A stretch of 64,000 nucleotides of DNA from Nitrospira sp. GTDB taxonomy: Bacteria > Nitrospirota > Nitrospiria > Nitrospirales > Nitrospiraceae. Numbering within the stretch: the stretch's first letter is position 1; every line of letters starts with the position of its first letter. Of this stretch, positions 55,695 to 64,000 are shown piece after piece. The DNA lies in the NCBI GenBank assembly GCA_030123605.1, contig CP126123.1:2274001-2338000 (forward strand), written 5' to 3'. Made by a program: the position numbers and the translations under genes. The notes below the pieces were generated by a model. It ran no database searches, was not told the origin of the DNA, and worked only from the letters and a program-made list of their open reading frames with translations.

Positions 55695-56786
55695 CTACAC
55701 GTTGAAGCGGAAGTAGACGATGTCGGCTTCTTTGATGACGTAGTCTTTGCCTTCGAGGCGGAACAAACCCTTCTCCTTTACCTTGGTCTCACTCCCGCAA
55801 GCCAGCAAATCGTTGTAGTGATAGACCTCGGCTCGGATGAAGCCGCGTTCCATGTCGGTGTGGATCTTCCCGGCTGCCTGCGGCGCTTTGGTGCCTTCGG
55901 GGATCGGCCAGGCGCGGGATTCGACTTCACCGGCCGTGAAGAAGGTGACGATCTTGAGGAGTTGATAGGCTTCTCGAGTGAGCCGAACCAGTCCGGATTC
56001 CGTCAGCCCCATTTCTTTGAGAAAGTCGGTCCGTTCGGCATCGGAGAGAGACGAGAGTTCGGCCTCAAACTGGCCGCAGATGGTGACAACTCGCGCGCGA
56101 CGGCGGTCGGCGAACTCGCGGACCTTCGCGACCATGGCCTCGTCCGCCCTGGCATTCTCCGACACGTTCGCCACGAAGAGTACCGGCTTGGCGGCGAGCA
56201 ACTGGAATTCCGCCAGCATGACCCGCTCTTCCGCTGCGTATTCGAGATTGCCCAGCCATTCTCCCTTGTCGAGGAGGCCCATCAGCTTCTGGACGAAGGC
56301 GAGTTCGGCGGCCGCTTTCTTGTCCCCGGCCCGCACTTTCTTTTCCGTCTTTTGCTTACGGCGGTCGAGTGTGTCGAGATCGGCCAACATCAACTCGGTT
56401 TCGATCGTCCCGATATCGCGGATAGGGTCCACGCCGCCGCTCACATGCACTACATCCGTGCTCTGGAAACAACGCACGACATGCAACAGCGCATCGACTT
56501 CCCGGATGTGCCCCAGAAACTGGTTCCCCAGCCCTTCGCCCTTGCTCGCACCTTCGACGAGGCCGGCGATGTCGCGGACTTCCAGCGTGCTGTAGGTGGT
56601 TTTCTTCGACTTGAAGATATCGGTCAGCACGGCAAGACGCGGGTCCGGCACCAACGCGATGCCGGTGTTCGGATCGACGGTCGCGAACGGATAGTTGGCC
56701 GCCAGCGCCCCGCCGCCGGTCAAGGCGTTATAGACCGTCGTCTTCCCGACGTTCGGCAACCCGATCATACCGCAACACAACCCCAT
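55695..56786 (-). CDS. ychF: Ribosome-binding ATPase YchF
   Basis: This Obg-type protein of about 363 residues has the P loop GLPNVGKTTVYNALTG at residue 10, DIAGLVEGASKGEGLGNQFL near residue 68, and a base-specificity motif NVSE instead of NKxD, explaining ATP rather than GTP use. A C-terminal TGS-like domain has AWPIPEGTKAPQAAGKIH and EKGLFRLEGKDY. I prefer the ATG at 56786, which gives the normal family length; a GTG three codons earlier is the alternative. It may be cotranscribed with pth. Confidence 0.96.
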   Translation of the reverse strand: MGLCCGMIGLPNVGKTTVYNALTGGGALAANYPFATVDPNTGIALVPDPRLAVLTDIFKSKKTTYSTLEVRDIAGLVEGASKGEGLGNQFLGHIREVDALLHVVRCFQSTDVVHVSGGVDPIRDIGTIETELMLADLDTLDRRKQKTEKKVRAGDKKAAAELAFVQKLMGLLDKGEWLGNLEYAAEERVMLAEFQLLAAKPVLFVANVSENARADEAMVAKVREFADRRRARVVTICGQFEAELSSLSDAERTDFLKEMGLTESGLVRLTREAYQLLKIVTFFTAGEVESRAWPIPEGTKAPQAAGKIHTDMERGFIRAEVYHYNDLLACGSETKVKEKGLFRLEGKDYVIKEADIVYFRFNV

Positions 56787-56805
56787 GCTCTTCACCCACT
56801 GTTGA

Positions 56806-56860
56806 GTCCTGAGTTAATACTCCTGTATGCGTCAGGGTGAACTCAGAACTCAATACTCAG
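56806..56860. repeat. Short tandem-like intergenic repeats between pth and ychF
   Basis: The 77-base spacer repeats ACTCAGAACTCA- and ACTCAGAACTT-like blocks, with an inverted GAGTTAATACTC-type piece nearby. It looks like degenerate repeat DNA rather than a promoter. Confidence 0.4.
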
Positions 56861-56863
56861 AAC

Positions 56864-57445
56864 TTATAACTCGTCAGTGTCCCGTTCCCGCACATTGACC
56901 TGATTCATCGCCGTGGCGACATCGCGGTTCAACAGCAATTCGAGCGCATCGACGGCTCGCTCGAGACAAGGTTCGTAGACCGCCATCTCTTCGGGAGTGA
57001 CGCGCTCCAGCACATAGTCCGCCGAATCTTGTCGGGGCGCGGGACGGCCGATGCCGATCTTCAACCGCACGAACTGCGGCGTTCCCAAGGCCTCGATCAC
57101 GGACTTGATGCCGTTGTGGCCCCCGCTTCCGCCGCCTGTCCTGATCCGCAGACGTCCCGGCTCCATATCGAGGTCGTCGTGGACGATCACCAGATCATCG
57201 GGGCTCAGGCTGAGCTCGCGGAGGAGACCCTTGAGGGGGGGACCACTGAGGTTCATCCAGTCGAGCGGACCGGCAAGCTCGACCGGTTTTGAACCGGCAC
57301 AACCAGAGCCCCGCCGGACCACGCCCTTCCTGGTGAGACGAAGCGACCACCGTGCAGCTGCCCGTTGGATCACCCAACAGCCGATATTGTGCCTGGTCTC
57401 GGCATAGTCGGCGCCGGGATTGCCTAAACCAACGATGAGACGCAA
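56864..57445 (-). CDS. pth: Peptidyl-tRNA hydrolase
   Basis: This 193-residue enzyme frees tRNA from aborted peptidyl-tRNA. It has RLIVGLGNPGADYAETRHNIG at the N terminus with catalytic His near residue 20, MNLSGPPLKGLL near residue 65 with the substrate Asn, and VIVHDDLDMEPGRLRIRTGGGSGGHNGIKS near residue 90. The start is a TTG, five bases after the rplY stop, which is unusual but gives the exact family N terminus. It shares an operon with rplY. Confidence 0.95.
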   Translation of the reverse strand: MRLIVGLGNPGADYAETRHNIGCWVIQRAAARWSLRLTRKGVVRRGSGCAGSKPVELAGPLDWMNLSGPPLKGLLRELSLSPDDLVIVHDDLDMEPGRLRIRTGGGSGGHNGIKSVIEALGTPQFVRLKIGIGRPAPRQDSADYVLERVTPEEMAVYEPCLERAVDALELLLNRDVATAMNQVNVRERDTDEL

Positions 57446-57450
57446 CGCGG

Positions 57451-58215
57451 CTACTTCTTCTTTTCCGGTTCCTTCTTCTCGGTCTTGGCTGCGGCAGCCG
57501 GCGCTCCGGCCTTGGCTTCACCCGCCTTGCCCGCACCTTCGGCGCCGGCCGCACCTTCTGCCGCCGCCTTACCCTTGGCCACCACCTCCGGCTCCTTGGC
57601 CCCTTCGGCACCGGGCGCTCCGGTGGTGAGCAACGCTTCCAGCTTGGCATCGGTGATGGGCGCAGCGATGCTCACGACCATGTGATCGGGATCATCTAGG
57701 AACCGCAAGCCGTCCGCTTTCCGAATGTCCTTGAGGTGGATGCCCTGATTGATCTGCAACTGTGAGGCATCGACGTCGATGAAGTCCGGCAGGAGCGAGG
57801 GAAGACATTCGACGTGCAATTCTCGCAGCACATGGTGCAGCACGCCGCCTTCTTTCAGCCCCAGCGGCTGTCCACCGGTCAAATGGACGGGGACCTTGAC
57901 GCGAATCGGCTTATCCATCAGGATTTCGAAAAAATCGGCGTGCAGCACGTTCCCCGCAACCGGGTCGACCTGGTAGTCCCGGAGCAGTGCCGTGCGCTTC
58001 GCGTTGGTCTTCGCGCCATTGACGGTAATGGAAATGAGTGCGGTGGACCCAGCCTGGGACCGCAGAATCTTCACCAGCTCGTCGGGATTGACCGAGAGCA
58101 GAAGACATTCCCCCTGTCCATACAGCACGGCCGGAACCTTCCCTGCACGACGCAACTGCCGCGCCGGCCCCTTGCCTCCACCCACTCTGCTTTCAACGGT
58201 CAACTCGAATTTCAT
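57451..58215 (-). CDS. rplY: Large ribosomal subunit protein bL25 (Ctc/TL5 form)
   Basis: This 254-residue protein has the L25 domain (RVGGGKGPARQLRRAGKVPAVLYG) and the TL5-type C-terminal domain (VKVPVHLTGGQPLGLKEGGVLHHVL, LPDFIDVDASQLQINQGIHLKDI). It then has a low-complexity Ala/Glu/Lys tail of about 55 residues. It binds 5S rRNA. GAGGAGGAG lies before the ATG. The order prs-rplY-pth-ychF is common in bacteria. Confidence 0.96.
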   Translation of the reverse strand: MKFELTVESRVGGGKGPARQLRRAGKVPAVLYGQGECLLLSVNPDELVKILRSQAGSTALISITVNGAKTNAKRTALLRDYQVDPVAGNVLHADFFEILMDKPIRVKVPVHLTGGQPLGLKEGGVLHHVLRELHVECLPSLLPDFIDVDASQLQINQGIHLKDIRKADGLRFLDDPDHMVVSIAAPITDAKLEALLTTGAPGAEGAKEPEVVAKGKAAAEGAAGAEGAGKAGEAKAGAPAAAAKTEKKEPEKKK

Positions 58216-58252
58216 CGTACTCCTCCTCGACCAGTCGCTCGACGCGGACGGC

Positions 58253-59194
58253 CTACACGAATAGGGAACTCACCGATTCGTCTTCATGAATGCGACGAAT
58301 GGCTTCCCCCAGCAGGGGAGCCACCGACAACACTTTCAATTTCGGACATGTTTGCTCTTTCCCGCGCAACGGAATCGAATCGGTCACAAGGACTTCCGTC
58401 AGACAGGACTGTTGGAGCCGTTCAAGCGCCGGTCCCGACAGGACCCCATGCGTACAACCGGCCCACACCTCGCGGGCTCCCTTTTCGAAACAGGCCTGGG
58501 CTCCTTGCACGATCGTGCCGGCCGTATCGATCATGTCGTCGAGCAACAAGGCGCTTTTTCCCTGGACGTCGCCGATGATGTTCATCACCTGCGCTTGGTT
58601 CGGCCCTTCACGACGCTTGTCGATGATGGCGAGGTTGGCCTGCAGCCGTTTCGCGAACGCTCGAGCCCGCTCCACTCCGCCGGCGTCCGGAGACACGACG
58701 ACTAAATCGGAAATCTTCCGTTTCGTAATGTAGTCCATCAAGACCGGCAGGGCGTAGAGGTGGTCCACCGGAATATTGAAGAAGCCCTGAATCTGACTCG
58801 CATGGAGGTCCATCGTGAGCACCCGGTCTGCGCCGGCGGTCGTAACGAGGTCGGCGACCAGCTTCGCCGAGATCGGCACGCGCGGCTGATCCTTGCGGTC
58901 CTGCCTGGCATAACCGAAATAGGGAATCACCGCCGTGATGCGGTTGGCCGACGAGCGTTTCAAGGCGTCGATCATGATGAGCATTTCCATGATCGAGTCG
59001 TTTACCGGAGGACAGCAGGACTGGACGACGAACACATCCGCCCCGCGCACATTTTCCTCGACACGCATCCGGATTTCGCCGTCGCTGAACGAGGACACGG
59101 TCGCCGCACCGAGCGGCAGATCGAGATAGGCACAGATCTCCCTCGCAAGCGCAGGATTGGCACTGCCCGAAAAGAGCTTGAGTTCCCTGTTCAT
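58253..59194 (-). CDS. prs: Ribose-phosphate pyrophosphokinase
   Basis: This protein of about 313 residues makes PRPP from ribose 5-phosphate and ATP. It begins [17 protein letters not shown] and has [24 protein letters not shown] near residue 35, [23 protein letters not shown] near residue 95, and the PRPP-binding [14 protein letters not shown] near residue 215. AAGGGGTGG lies just before the ATG at 59194; the longer upstream frame is not part of the family. The 227-base spacer to ispE contains no tRNA or gene that I can see. Confidence 0.96.
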   Translation of the reverse strand: MNRELKLFSGSANPALAREICAYLDLPLGAATVSSFSDGEIRMRVEENVRGADVFVVQSCCPPVNDSIMEMLIMIDALKRSSANRITAVIPYFGYARQDRKDQPRVPISAKLVADLVTTAGADRVLTMDLHASQIQGFFNIPVDHLYALPVLMDYITKRKISDLVVVSPDAGGVERARAFAKRLQANLAIIDKRREGPNQAQVMNIIGDVQGKSALLLDDMIDTAGTIVQGAQACFEKGAREVWAGCTHGVLSGPALERLQQSCLTEVLVTDSIPLRGKEQTCPKLKVLSVAPLLGEAIRRIHEDESVSSLFV

Positions 59195-59421
59195 TCCACC
59201 CCTTCGATACGGTACGTGGTGATGCCGGTGCGATACGATTCTTGTCGATTTCGTGTAAAACGGTGGGCACGGACAGGACCTCTTCAGGGTCCCGCTGACC
59301 TCGTACACTGTCGGAACAAGAGGACGCCTCCCGAAGCACAGCACAATAGCGAAAACGCCGGGAAGATGTCAACCGACTCGGGCAACGGTGACACGACGAA
59401 GGACCGTGCCCCCTGCGCCGT

Positions 59422-60321
59422 TCAAGCCTTAATGATGGTCGGAGCACCGGCGGTCGGCACGGCATAGGCCTTCATGTTCGGCTCGCAGGCAAATGACGCT
59501 GCGGCCCGTTCCGCTCCGACCTGATCAAGGAAGACTCCGAACATCGTCGCCCCGCTTCCGGATAAAAGGGCGACGTCGGCCCCCAGGCTCACCAGTCGTC
59601 GCTTGATCTCAGCCAGCACCGGATGGTGGGCGAAGACCGGACCTTCAAAATCGTTTTCCACTAACGGAATAATCTCCGACCAATCCAACACCGACCGACC
59701 ACCCAATTGCTGCAGGGCTTGAGACAAGGGACGCACCGACGTCCTGCCGGCTGAGAGCTGTTGGTAAGCCCATTTCGTTTCGACGGGAAATCCGGGGTTC
59801 ACGAGCGTGATCCACCTGGCTCCCTTCACCTGTACCGGCAATACCTGCTCGCCACGGCCCGTCACGCAGGCGGCGGGCGCCAAGAAAAAAAACGGCACGT
59901 CGCTCCCCAACCGTTGTCCCACCTCGGCCATCTGCGCGACCGACCAGTCCAACCCCAAGAGTCTCGTCAGCCCAAGAATGGTGGCGGCCGCATCGCTGCT
60001 GCCTCCGCCCAGGCCGGCTCCGAGGGGAATGCGCTTGGTAAGGGTGATCGACAGATCCACCGCTCGATCGACCCGTTCCAGCACCAGCTGTGCGGCCCGA
60101 TAGACCAGATTACTCTGATTCGCCGCCAGCAGGGCATGGTCGCAGCGCAGATCGATGCGATGGCTTCCGCCTGGTTGCATCGTGAAGGTCAGTTCGTCTT
60201 CGAGTCCGACGGTCTGCATCAACGACCATATGGCGTGAAAGCCGTCAACTCGCCGTTCGAGCACCCGGAGGATAAGATTGATTTTAGCGGGGGTCAGGAC
60301 ACGCAGGTTGGGAGAGTTCAC
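59422..60321 (-). CDS. ispE: 4-diphosphocytidyl-2-C-methyl-D-erythritol kinase
   Basis: This 299-residue GHMP kinase acts in the MEP pathway of isoprenoid synthesis. It starts MNSPNLRVLTPAKINLILRVLERR and has the ATP loop RIPLGAGLGGGSSDAAATI near residue 95, GSDVPFFF near residue 140, and the C-terminal LSGSGATMFGVF near residue 265. The start is a GTG. It follows pilR by 21 bases. Confidence 0.96.
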   Translation of the reverse strand: MNSPNLRVLTPAKINLILRVLERRVDGFHAIWSLMQTVGLEDELTFTMQPGGSHRIDLRCDHALLAANQSNLVYRAAQLVLERVDRAVDLSITLTKRIPLGAGLGGGSSDAAATILGLTRLLGLDWSVAQMAEVGQRLGSDVPFFFLAPAACVTGRGEQVLPVQVKGARWITLVNPGFPVETKWAYQQLSAGRTSVRPLSQALQQLGGRSVLDWSEIIPLVENDFEGPVFAHHPVLAEIKRRLVSLGADVALLSGSGATMFGVFLDQVGAERAAASFACEPNMKAYAVPTAGAPTIIKA

Positions 60322-60342
60322 TCGCAGATCACTGGGGCGGCG

Positions 60343-61722
60343 CTAATCCCGGCCTCCTTTGATTTCATACTTATCGAGACGGTACCGGAACGACCGGGTA
60401 TTCAACCGTAACAATCGCGCAGCCCGCTTCTTGACCCACTGGCTCCGTTCGAGTGCCTTCAGAAGCAGGTCTTTCTCGATCGAGTCGATGAGTCGTTCCA
60501 GATCCAAGCCGTCCTCCGGCAATTCAGACGGCAAAGCCTGTTGGCTGCTCACCGGCTTGTGGAGCCAGCCGCGAATATCCGCATCCGTCACCGACGATCC
60601 CGTCGTGAAGGCCACGACACGCTCGATCACGTTCTCCAGTTCACGAACGTTGCCTCGCCATTCATGCGCCAACAGCACGCGCATGGCCTCCTGGCTCATC
60701 GTCGGCACTGGTTTACCACTTTCCTTGGAAAATTTCTGCAGGAAATGTCGGGTCAGCAACGGAATGTCCCCGGTTCGCATGCGCAGCGGTGGAAGCTTGA
60801 TCGGAATCACGTCCAACCGGTAGTAGAGGTCTTCTCGAAAGGCGCCTTCCGCCACCGCCTTTTCCAGGTCACGATTGGTCGCCGCAACGATGCGTACATC
60901 GACCTTCATGTCCTGCGTGCCGCCCACCCGCCTGAACTCGCGCTCCTGAATCACGCGCAGCAGCTTCACCTGAATGGCGGGCGTCGTATCGCCGATCTCG
61001 TCGAGAAAGATCGTGCCGCCGTCGGCCACTTCGAACAAGCCGGCCTTGTTGGAGATCGCCCCGGTAAACGAGCCCTTCATGTGCCCGAACAGCTCGCTTT
61101 CCAGCAACGTTTCGGGCACCGCGCTGCAGTTGACCGTGACAAACGGCATCGACGCGCGCGCACTGTTGTAGTGGATAGCCCGCGCCACCAACTCCTTGCC
61201 GGTGCCGCTTTCGCCGCCGATCAGCACGTTGCTCTTGGAATCGGCCACCTTCTTGATGACGTCATAGACCCGCTGCATCGCCTCGCTCTGGCCGACGATC
61301 TGAGAAAACGACGACTGGCTGGCCATCTCTCGTTTGAGGAGCATGTTTTCCGTGGAGAGCCTCCGCCGCTCGATCGCGTTGCGGATGATCAACTGCACTT
61401 CATCGACCTGGAACGGTTTGGTGAGGTAGTCGTAGGCGCCGTGCTTCATCGCCTCGACCGCGGACTCTGCCGAGGCGAATGCCGTGATCATCAGCACGAC
61501 GGTATCCGGCGATGCGGCCTTGACGGCTTTCAACACCTCGAGGCCGCCCGCTCTCGGCATCTTGAGATCCGTGATCACCAGATCGAAGATGTCCTTCTGA
61601 AGCTGCGCGATCGCCTCCTCACCGTCCGAGGCCGAGGTCACGGCATACCCGGCCCGCTTCAACATGATGCTCAGGACATCGCGCAGGCTTTGTTCGTCAT
61701 CGACGACTAGAATCTTTTCCAC
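60343..61722 (-). CDS. pilR: Sigma54-dependent response regulator (PilR/NtrC family)
   Basis: This 459-residue protein has a receiver with phospho-acceptor Asp52 ([12 protein letters not shown]), an AAA+ domain about 135-375 with the Walker [14 protein letters not shown], a GSFTGA sigma54-contact loop (usual form GAFTGA) and Walker [12 protein letters not shown], and a C-terminal Fis-type HTH ([19 protein letters not shown]). It activates sigma54 promoters. The gene overlaps the kinase gene by 16 bases. Context with pilC suggests control of type IV pili. Confidence 0.92.
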   Translation of the reverse strand: MEKILVVDDEQSLRDVLSIMLKRAGYAVTSASDGEEAIAQLQKDIFDLVITDLKMPRAGGLEVLKAVKAASPDTVVLMITAFASAESAVEAMKHGAYDYLTKPFQVDEVQLIIRNAIERRRLSTENMLLKREMASQSSFSQIVGQSEAMQRVYDVIKKVADSKSNVLIGGESGTGKELVARAIHYNSARASMPFVTVNCSAVPETLLESELFGHMKGSFTGAISNKAGLFEVADGGTIFLDEIGDTTPAIQVKLLRVIQEREFRRVGGTQDMKVDVRIVAATNRDLEKAVAEGAFREDLYYRLDVIPIKLPPLRMRTGDIPLLTRHFLQKFSKESGKPVPTMSQEAMRVLLAHEWRGNVRELENVIERVVAFTTGSSVTDADIRGWLHKPVSSQQALPSELPEDGLDLERLIDSIEKDLLLKALERSQWVKKRAARLLRLNTRSFRYRLDKYEIKGGRD

Positions 61723-63401
61723 GGTTCCCTTCCTTCATGCCGCAAGCGCACACCGGTCTCCGCCGACTGCGGGAGGCACACGACAAACCGCGCCCCCCTC
61801 CCGACATCACTCTCGACCTTGATCCACCCGCCGTGCAACTCCACGATGCGATGGACCTGAGCCAGACCCAACCCGGAACCTTCTTTTTTCGTGGTGAAAA
61901 ACGGAAGAAAGATTTTGTCGAAATTCTGCTTGGGAATGCCTTCGCCCTTGTCCTGAAAGGCAATTTCGATCACGTCGGTACGGCGCCCCTCCACTTCGAC
62001 CCGCCGCGATCCCGTAGCGATCGCCAAGACGCCGCCGGCGGCCATCGCATCGAAGGCGTTCACGGCCAGATTCCAGAACACCTGTTTCAGCTGGTCTTGA
62101 TCGACCTGCGCCGTCAACGCCCCGACGGCCATCTTGGGAACGATGGTCATGCCTTTTCGGGATCGCGCTTCATGTTGAATCAGATCCAACGTATCGGCAA
62201 GGACTTTGTTCAAATCATGCTCGCGCAGGTTCAACGCGGGCGGGCGGGCATACTGCAGAAACTCGGTGATGATATTGTCGAGCCGTTTCGCCTCTCGAAT
62301 CGCAATATCCATCAGGCGCTGACTGGTTTCATCCGATCCGACATCCTGTCGCAACATTTGCATCGCTCCGGCCAGGGCTCCGAGCGGATTGCGGATTTCA
62401 TGGGCCATCCCGGCCGACATCTCGCCCAGGTTGGCGAGCCATTCCCGCCGGCGCATTTCCTCTTCCAAATATCGAATTTGGGTCAAATCCTTGAACACGC
62501 CCACCAGCCCGCGTTGCGCGCCCTGCTCATGCAAGGGAGACACGGTCATGCCCAGCACAAGCCGGCTGCCGTCCGCATGCTGACATTCCACCTCAAACCT
62601 TGCCGACGTCGACGTCGTCTGCTCCTGTTCCTCGGACGACCCGCTCGGATGCCAATTGAACACTTCTCTCCAGGAACGTCCCTGAACTTCCTGAAAAGCA
62701 TAACCCGTCACTTCGTGCGCAGCCGGATTGAATGAGGTGATGCGGCCCGCTTCATCGGTGGTGAACACCCCGCTGCTGATGCTGCGCACGATATTCTCGT
62801 GGAACACTTGAAGCCGCGTGAGCCCCTGCTCCTTCTCACGCAACGATTGGTCGGCATGGCGGAGCTGGTCGGCGAGCACCCCGCTCAAAAATCCGACGAA
62901 CAGAAACGCGAGACCGTAGGCCCCGAAGGTCTGTAACGCTTCGGCGCCGGCCAATTTGCTGGACGTGACCCAACCTGAAGGCTGCAGCAGTCCCGAATAC
63001 TGCACCGCCGTGATGAATCCGAACAACAACGTACAGGCGGATCCGGTCACCAACCCCACGCGCCTGCGGGGGACGAGACTCGCCACCGTGACCGTAATGA
63101 CATAGAGCACGGCGAACGGACTTTCGATGCCCCCGGTGCTCGCGACGAGGACCGTCTCAAGCAGAAAATCCATCGCGACCTGCACCCACGTGAAGACGGT
63201 CAATGCTTCGTGGGTGCTCAGGTAACGAAGGAAGACGGCATAGACAAGAGTGATTGCGTAAGTAAAGACGATCAGAGCGGAGAAGATCGGCACATGTTCG
63301 CCGCGTGTCGCCTGAAAGGCCAGCGACAGCCCCAGCAACAGCGTCACCACCACGACGCGCAGGCCCATCAACCAATGGAGTCTGGTCTTCAGCTGCTGCA
63401 T
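61707..63401 (-). CDS. pilS: Sensor histidine kinase of PilS type
   Basis: This protein of about 564 residues has an N-terminal membrane region with about six hydrophobic spans (residues 10-190), a PAS domain about 230-345 (GVFTTDEAGRITSFNPAAHEVTG), HisKA with MAHEIRNPLGALAGAMQML (His near 365), and HATPase with NLAVNAFDAMAAGG and GSGLGLAQVHRIVE. PilS-type kinases sense a pilin signal in the membrane and phosphorylate PilR. I start at the ATG at 63401; the upstream frame extends into the pilC spacer and is Arg/Pro-rich, so probably not translated. Confidence 0.9.
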   Translation of the reverse strand: MQQLKTRLHWLMGLRVVVVTLLLGLSLAFQATRGEHVPIFSALIVFTYAITLVYAVFLRYLSTHEALTVFTWVQVAMDFLLETVLVASTGGIESPFAVLYVITVTVASLVPRRRVGLVTGSACTLLFGFITAVQYSGLLQPSGWVTSSKLAGAEALQTFGAYGLAFLFVGFLSGVLADQLRHADQSLREKEQGLTRLQVFHENIVRSISSGVFTTDEAGRITSFNPAAHEVTGYAFQEVQGRSWREVFNWHPSGSSEEQEQTTSTSARFEVECQHADGSRLVLGMTVSPLHEQGAQRGLVGVFKDLTQIRYLEEEMRRREWLANLGEMSAGMAHEIRNPLGALAGAMQMLRQDVGSDETSQRLMDIAIREAKRLDNIITEFLQYARPPALNLREHDLNKVLADTLDLIQHEARSRKGMTIVPKMAVGALTAQVDQDQLKQVFWNLAVNAFDAMAAGGVLAIATGSRRVEVEGRRTDVIEIAFQDKGEGIPKQNFDKIFLPFFTTKKEGSGLGLAQVHRIVELHGGWIKVESDVGRGARFVVCLPQSAETGVRLRHEGREPWKRF

Positions 63402-63541
63402 GGACCGCCCGACGGTCGACGCGCATCGATCTTCCGCTGCAAGCGCGGGCGGCCCGTGATTGAGGAAGGCCGGGTTTTGACGATTCGTATCGGATTGATC
63501 AGGGAGACCATGGCGGGCGCGATGCCCTGATGGATCTGCGC

Positions 63542-63570
63542 GCGGGGCCCTCTCGCACGGTCGGCCCCGC
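63542..63570 (-). promoter_or_regulatory. GC-rich inverted repeat in the pilC-pilS spacer
   Basis: GCGGGGCC (63542-63549) and GGCCCCGC (63563-63570) form an 8-bp stem 27 bases after the pilC stop. No T-run follows on the minus strand. It may reduce read-through from pilC into pilS or stabilise the pilC mRNA end. Confidence 0.35.
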
Positions 63571-63596
63571 ACCGGAGCCCAGGCGTGACTGTCCCG

Positions 63597-64000
63597 TTAT
63601 TGAATGGCCTGGGCCATCGTGAAGATCGGGAGATACATCGCGATGACGATGAACCCGATGATCGTCCCCAACACCACCATCATGATCGGTTCGAGGAGCG
63701 AGGTCAGTGCCGCCACCGCCTGATCGACTTCGTCTTCGTAGAAATCGGCGATCTTGCCCAGCATGGCATCGAGCGCGCCGGTGGACTCGCCGACCGCGAT
63801 CATGTGGGTGACCATCTTGGGAAACACATTGCCCTTGGCCAGCGGCTCAGAAATCGTTTTCCCGCCGCTGATACTGACGCGCGCGTTCATCAATGCCTCT
63901 TCGATCACCTTGTTGCCGGACGTTTTGGCGCAGATACTCAACCCCTCCAGCAACGGCACGCCACTGGTGATCAACGTCCCCAACGTGCGGGTGAATTTCG
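63597..64000 (-). CDS. pilC: Type IV pilus assembly / type II secretion platform protein PilC, C-terminal part
   Basis: The frame is open to the window end, so the N-terminal part is missing; about 133 codons are visible. They contain the GspF/PilC C-terminal domain: KFTRTLGTLITSGVPLLEGL, ISEPLAKGNVFPKMVTHMIAVGESTGALD, and the final membrane segment LEPIMMVVLGTIIGFIVIAMYLPIF. PilC forms the inner-membrane platform for pilus extension and retraction. It lies just upstream of pilS and pilR, which supports naming of that pair. Confidence 0.92.
   Translation of the reverse strand, partial: KFTRTLGTLITSGVPLLEGLSICAKTSGNKVIEEALMNARVSISGGKTISEPLAKGNVFPKMVTHMIAVGESTGALDAMLGKIADFYEDEVDQAVAALTSLLEPIMMVVLGTIIGFIVIAMYLPIFTMAQAIQ

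Noticed and set aside
59195-59421. tRNA-Gln between ispE and prs, as in some proteobacteria
   Set aside because: No cloverleaf, T-loop or CCA-end pattern found in the spacer.

Overview
The window is a contiguous piece of a chromosome that most resembles the genus Nitrospira (nitrite-oxidising or comammox bacteria). This assignment is an inference from gene content. One strand carries a nearly complete reductive TCA (rTCA) cycle: both subunits of ATP-citrate lyase, aconitase, monomeric isocitrate dehydrogenase, two fumarate reductase subunits and both subunits of succinyl-CoA synthetase. About 4 kb further on there is a five-gene 2-oxoacid:ferredoxin oxidoreductase. No rRNA, tRNA or CRISPR array was recognised.

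Layout. 1-4.1 kb: the end of ahcY with a strong terminator, a 41-residue membrane peptide with its own promoter, a VIT-family membrane protein and a radical SAM protein. 4.2-18.1 kb: the rTCA cluster on the minus strand, in transcription order aclB-aclA-acn-icd-frdB-frdA-sucC-(insertion)-sucD. It is disturbed in two places. A MITE-like inverted-repeat element lies between frdA and sucC. A 1.56-kb accessory segment lies between sucC and sucD and holds a toxin-antitoxin pair, an orphan gene, a GC-rich non-coding stretch and a decayed second copy of the sucD start. 18.2-22.2 kb: mutM, a dual-specificity phosphatase with a variant active site, small zinc-ribbon and acidic proteins, and an Rsm22-like methyltransferase. 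22.4-26.5 kb: the five-subunit oxidoreductase operon.

27-31.5 kb: one-carbon and cofactor genes (a stand-alone MTHFR C-terminal domain protein, queF, apaH, panB, metF, folD). The folate genes connect to the autotrophic C1 pool. 31.7-39.6 kb: an exported beta-propeller protein coupled to a Cys/His-rich protein, then a signalling operon made of a FIST-domain sensor, a 1213-residue hybrid kinase with receiver and HPt domains, and a receiver-kinase protein. 40-41.6 kb: an exopolysaccharide deacetylase and a secreted protein.

41.6-50.5 kb: a housekeeping operon on the minus strand (rpsF-ssb-rpsR, then DUF177-rpmF-plsX-fabH-fabD-fabG-acpP-fabF-rnc and a periplasmic cyclophilin). 50.7-54.2 kb: a Gly/Tyr-rich lipoprotein, an outer-membrane barrel, a small membrane protein, an indoleamine 2,3-dioxygenase family protein and an exported protein. 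54.4-55.4 kb: a complete IS630-family element. 55.7-64 kb: ychF, pth, rplY, prs, ispE and a PilS/PilR-type two-component pair next to the end of pilC.

The most notable patterns are the scarred sucC-sucD junction, a repeated promoter arrangement that predicts leaderless mRNAs for several genes between 19.7 and 27.9 kb, the FIST-phosphorelay operon, and the stand-alone MTHFR_C protein. Promoters and terminators were called by eye and have not been tested.
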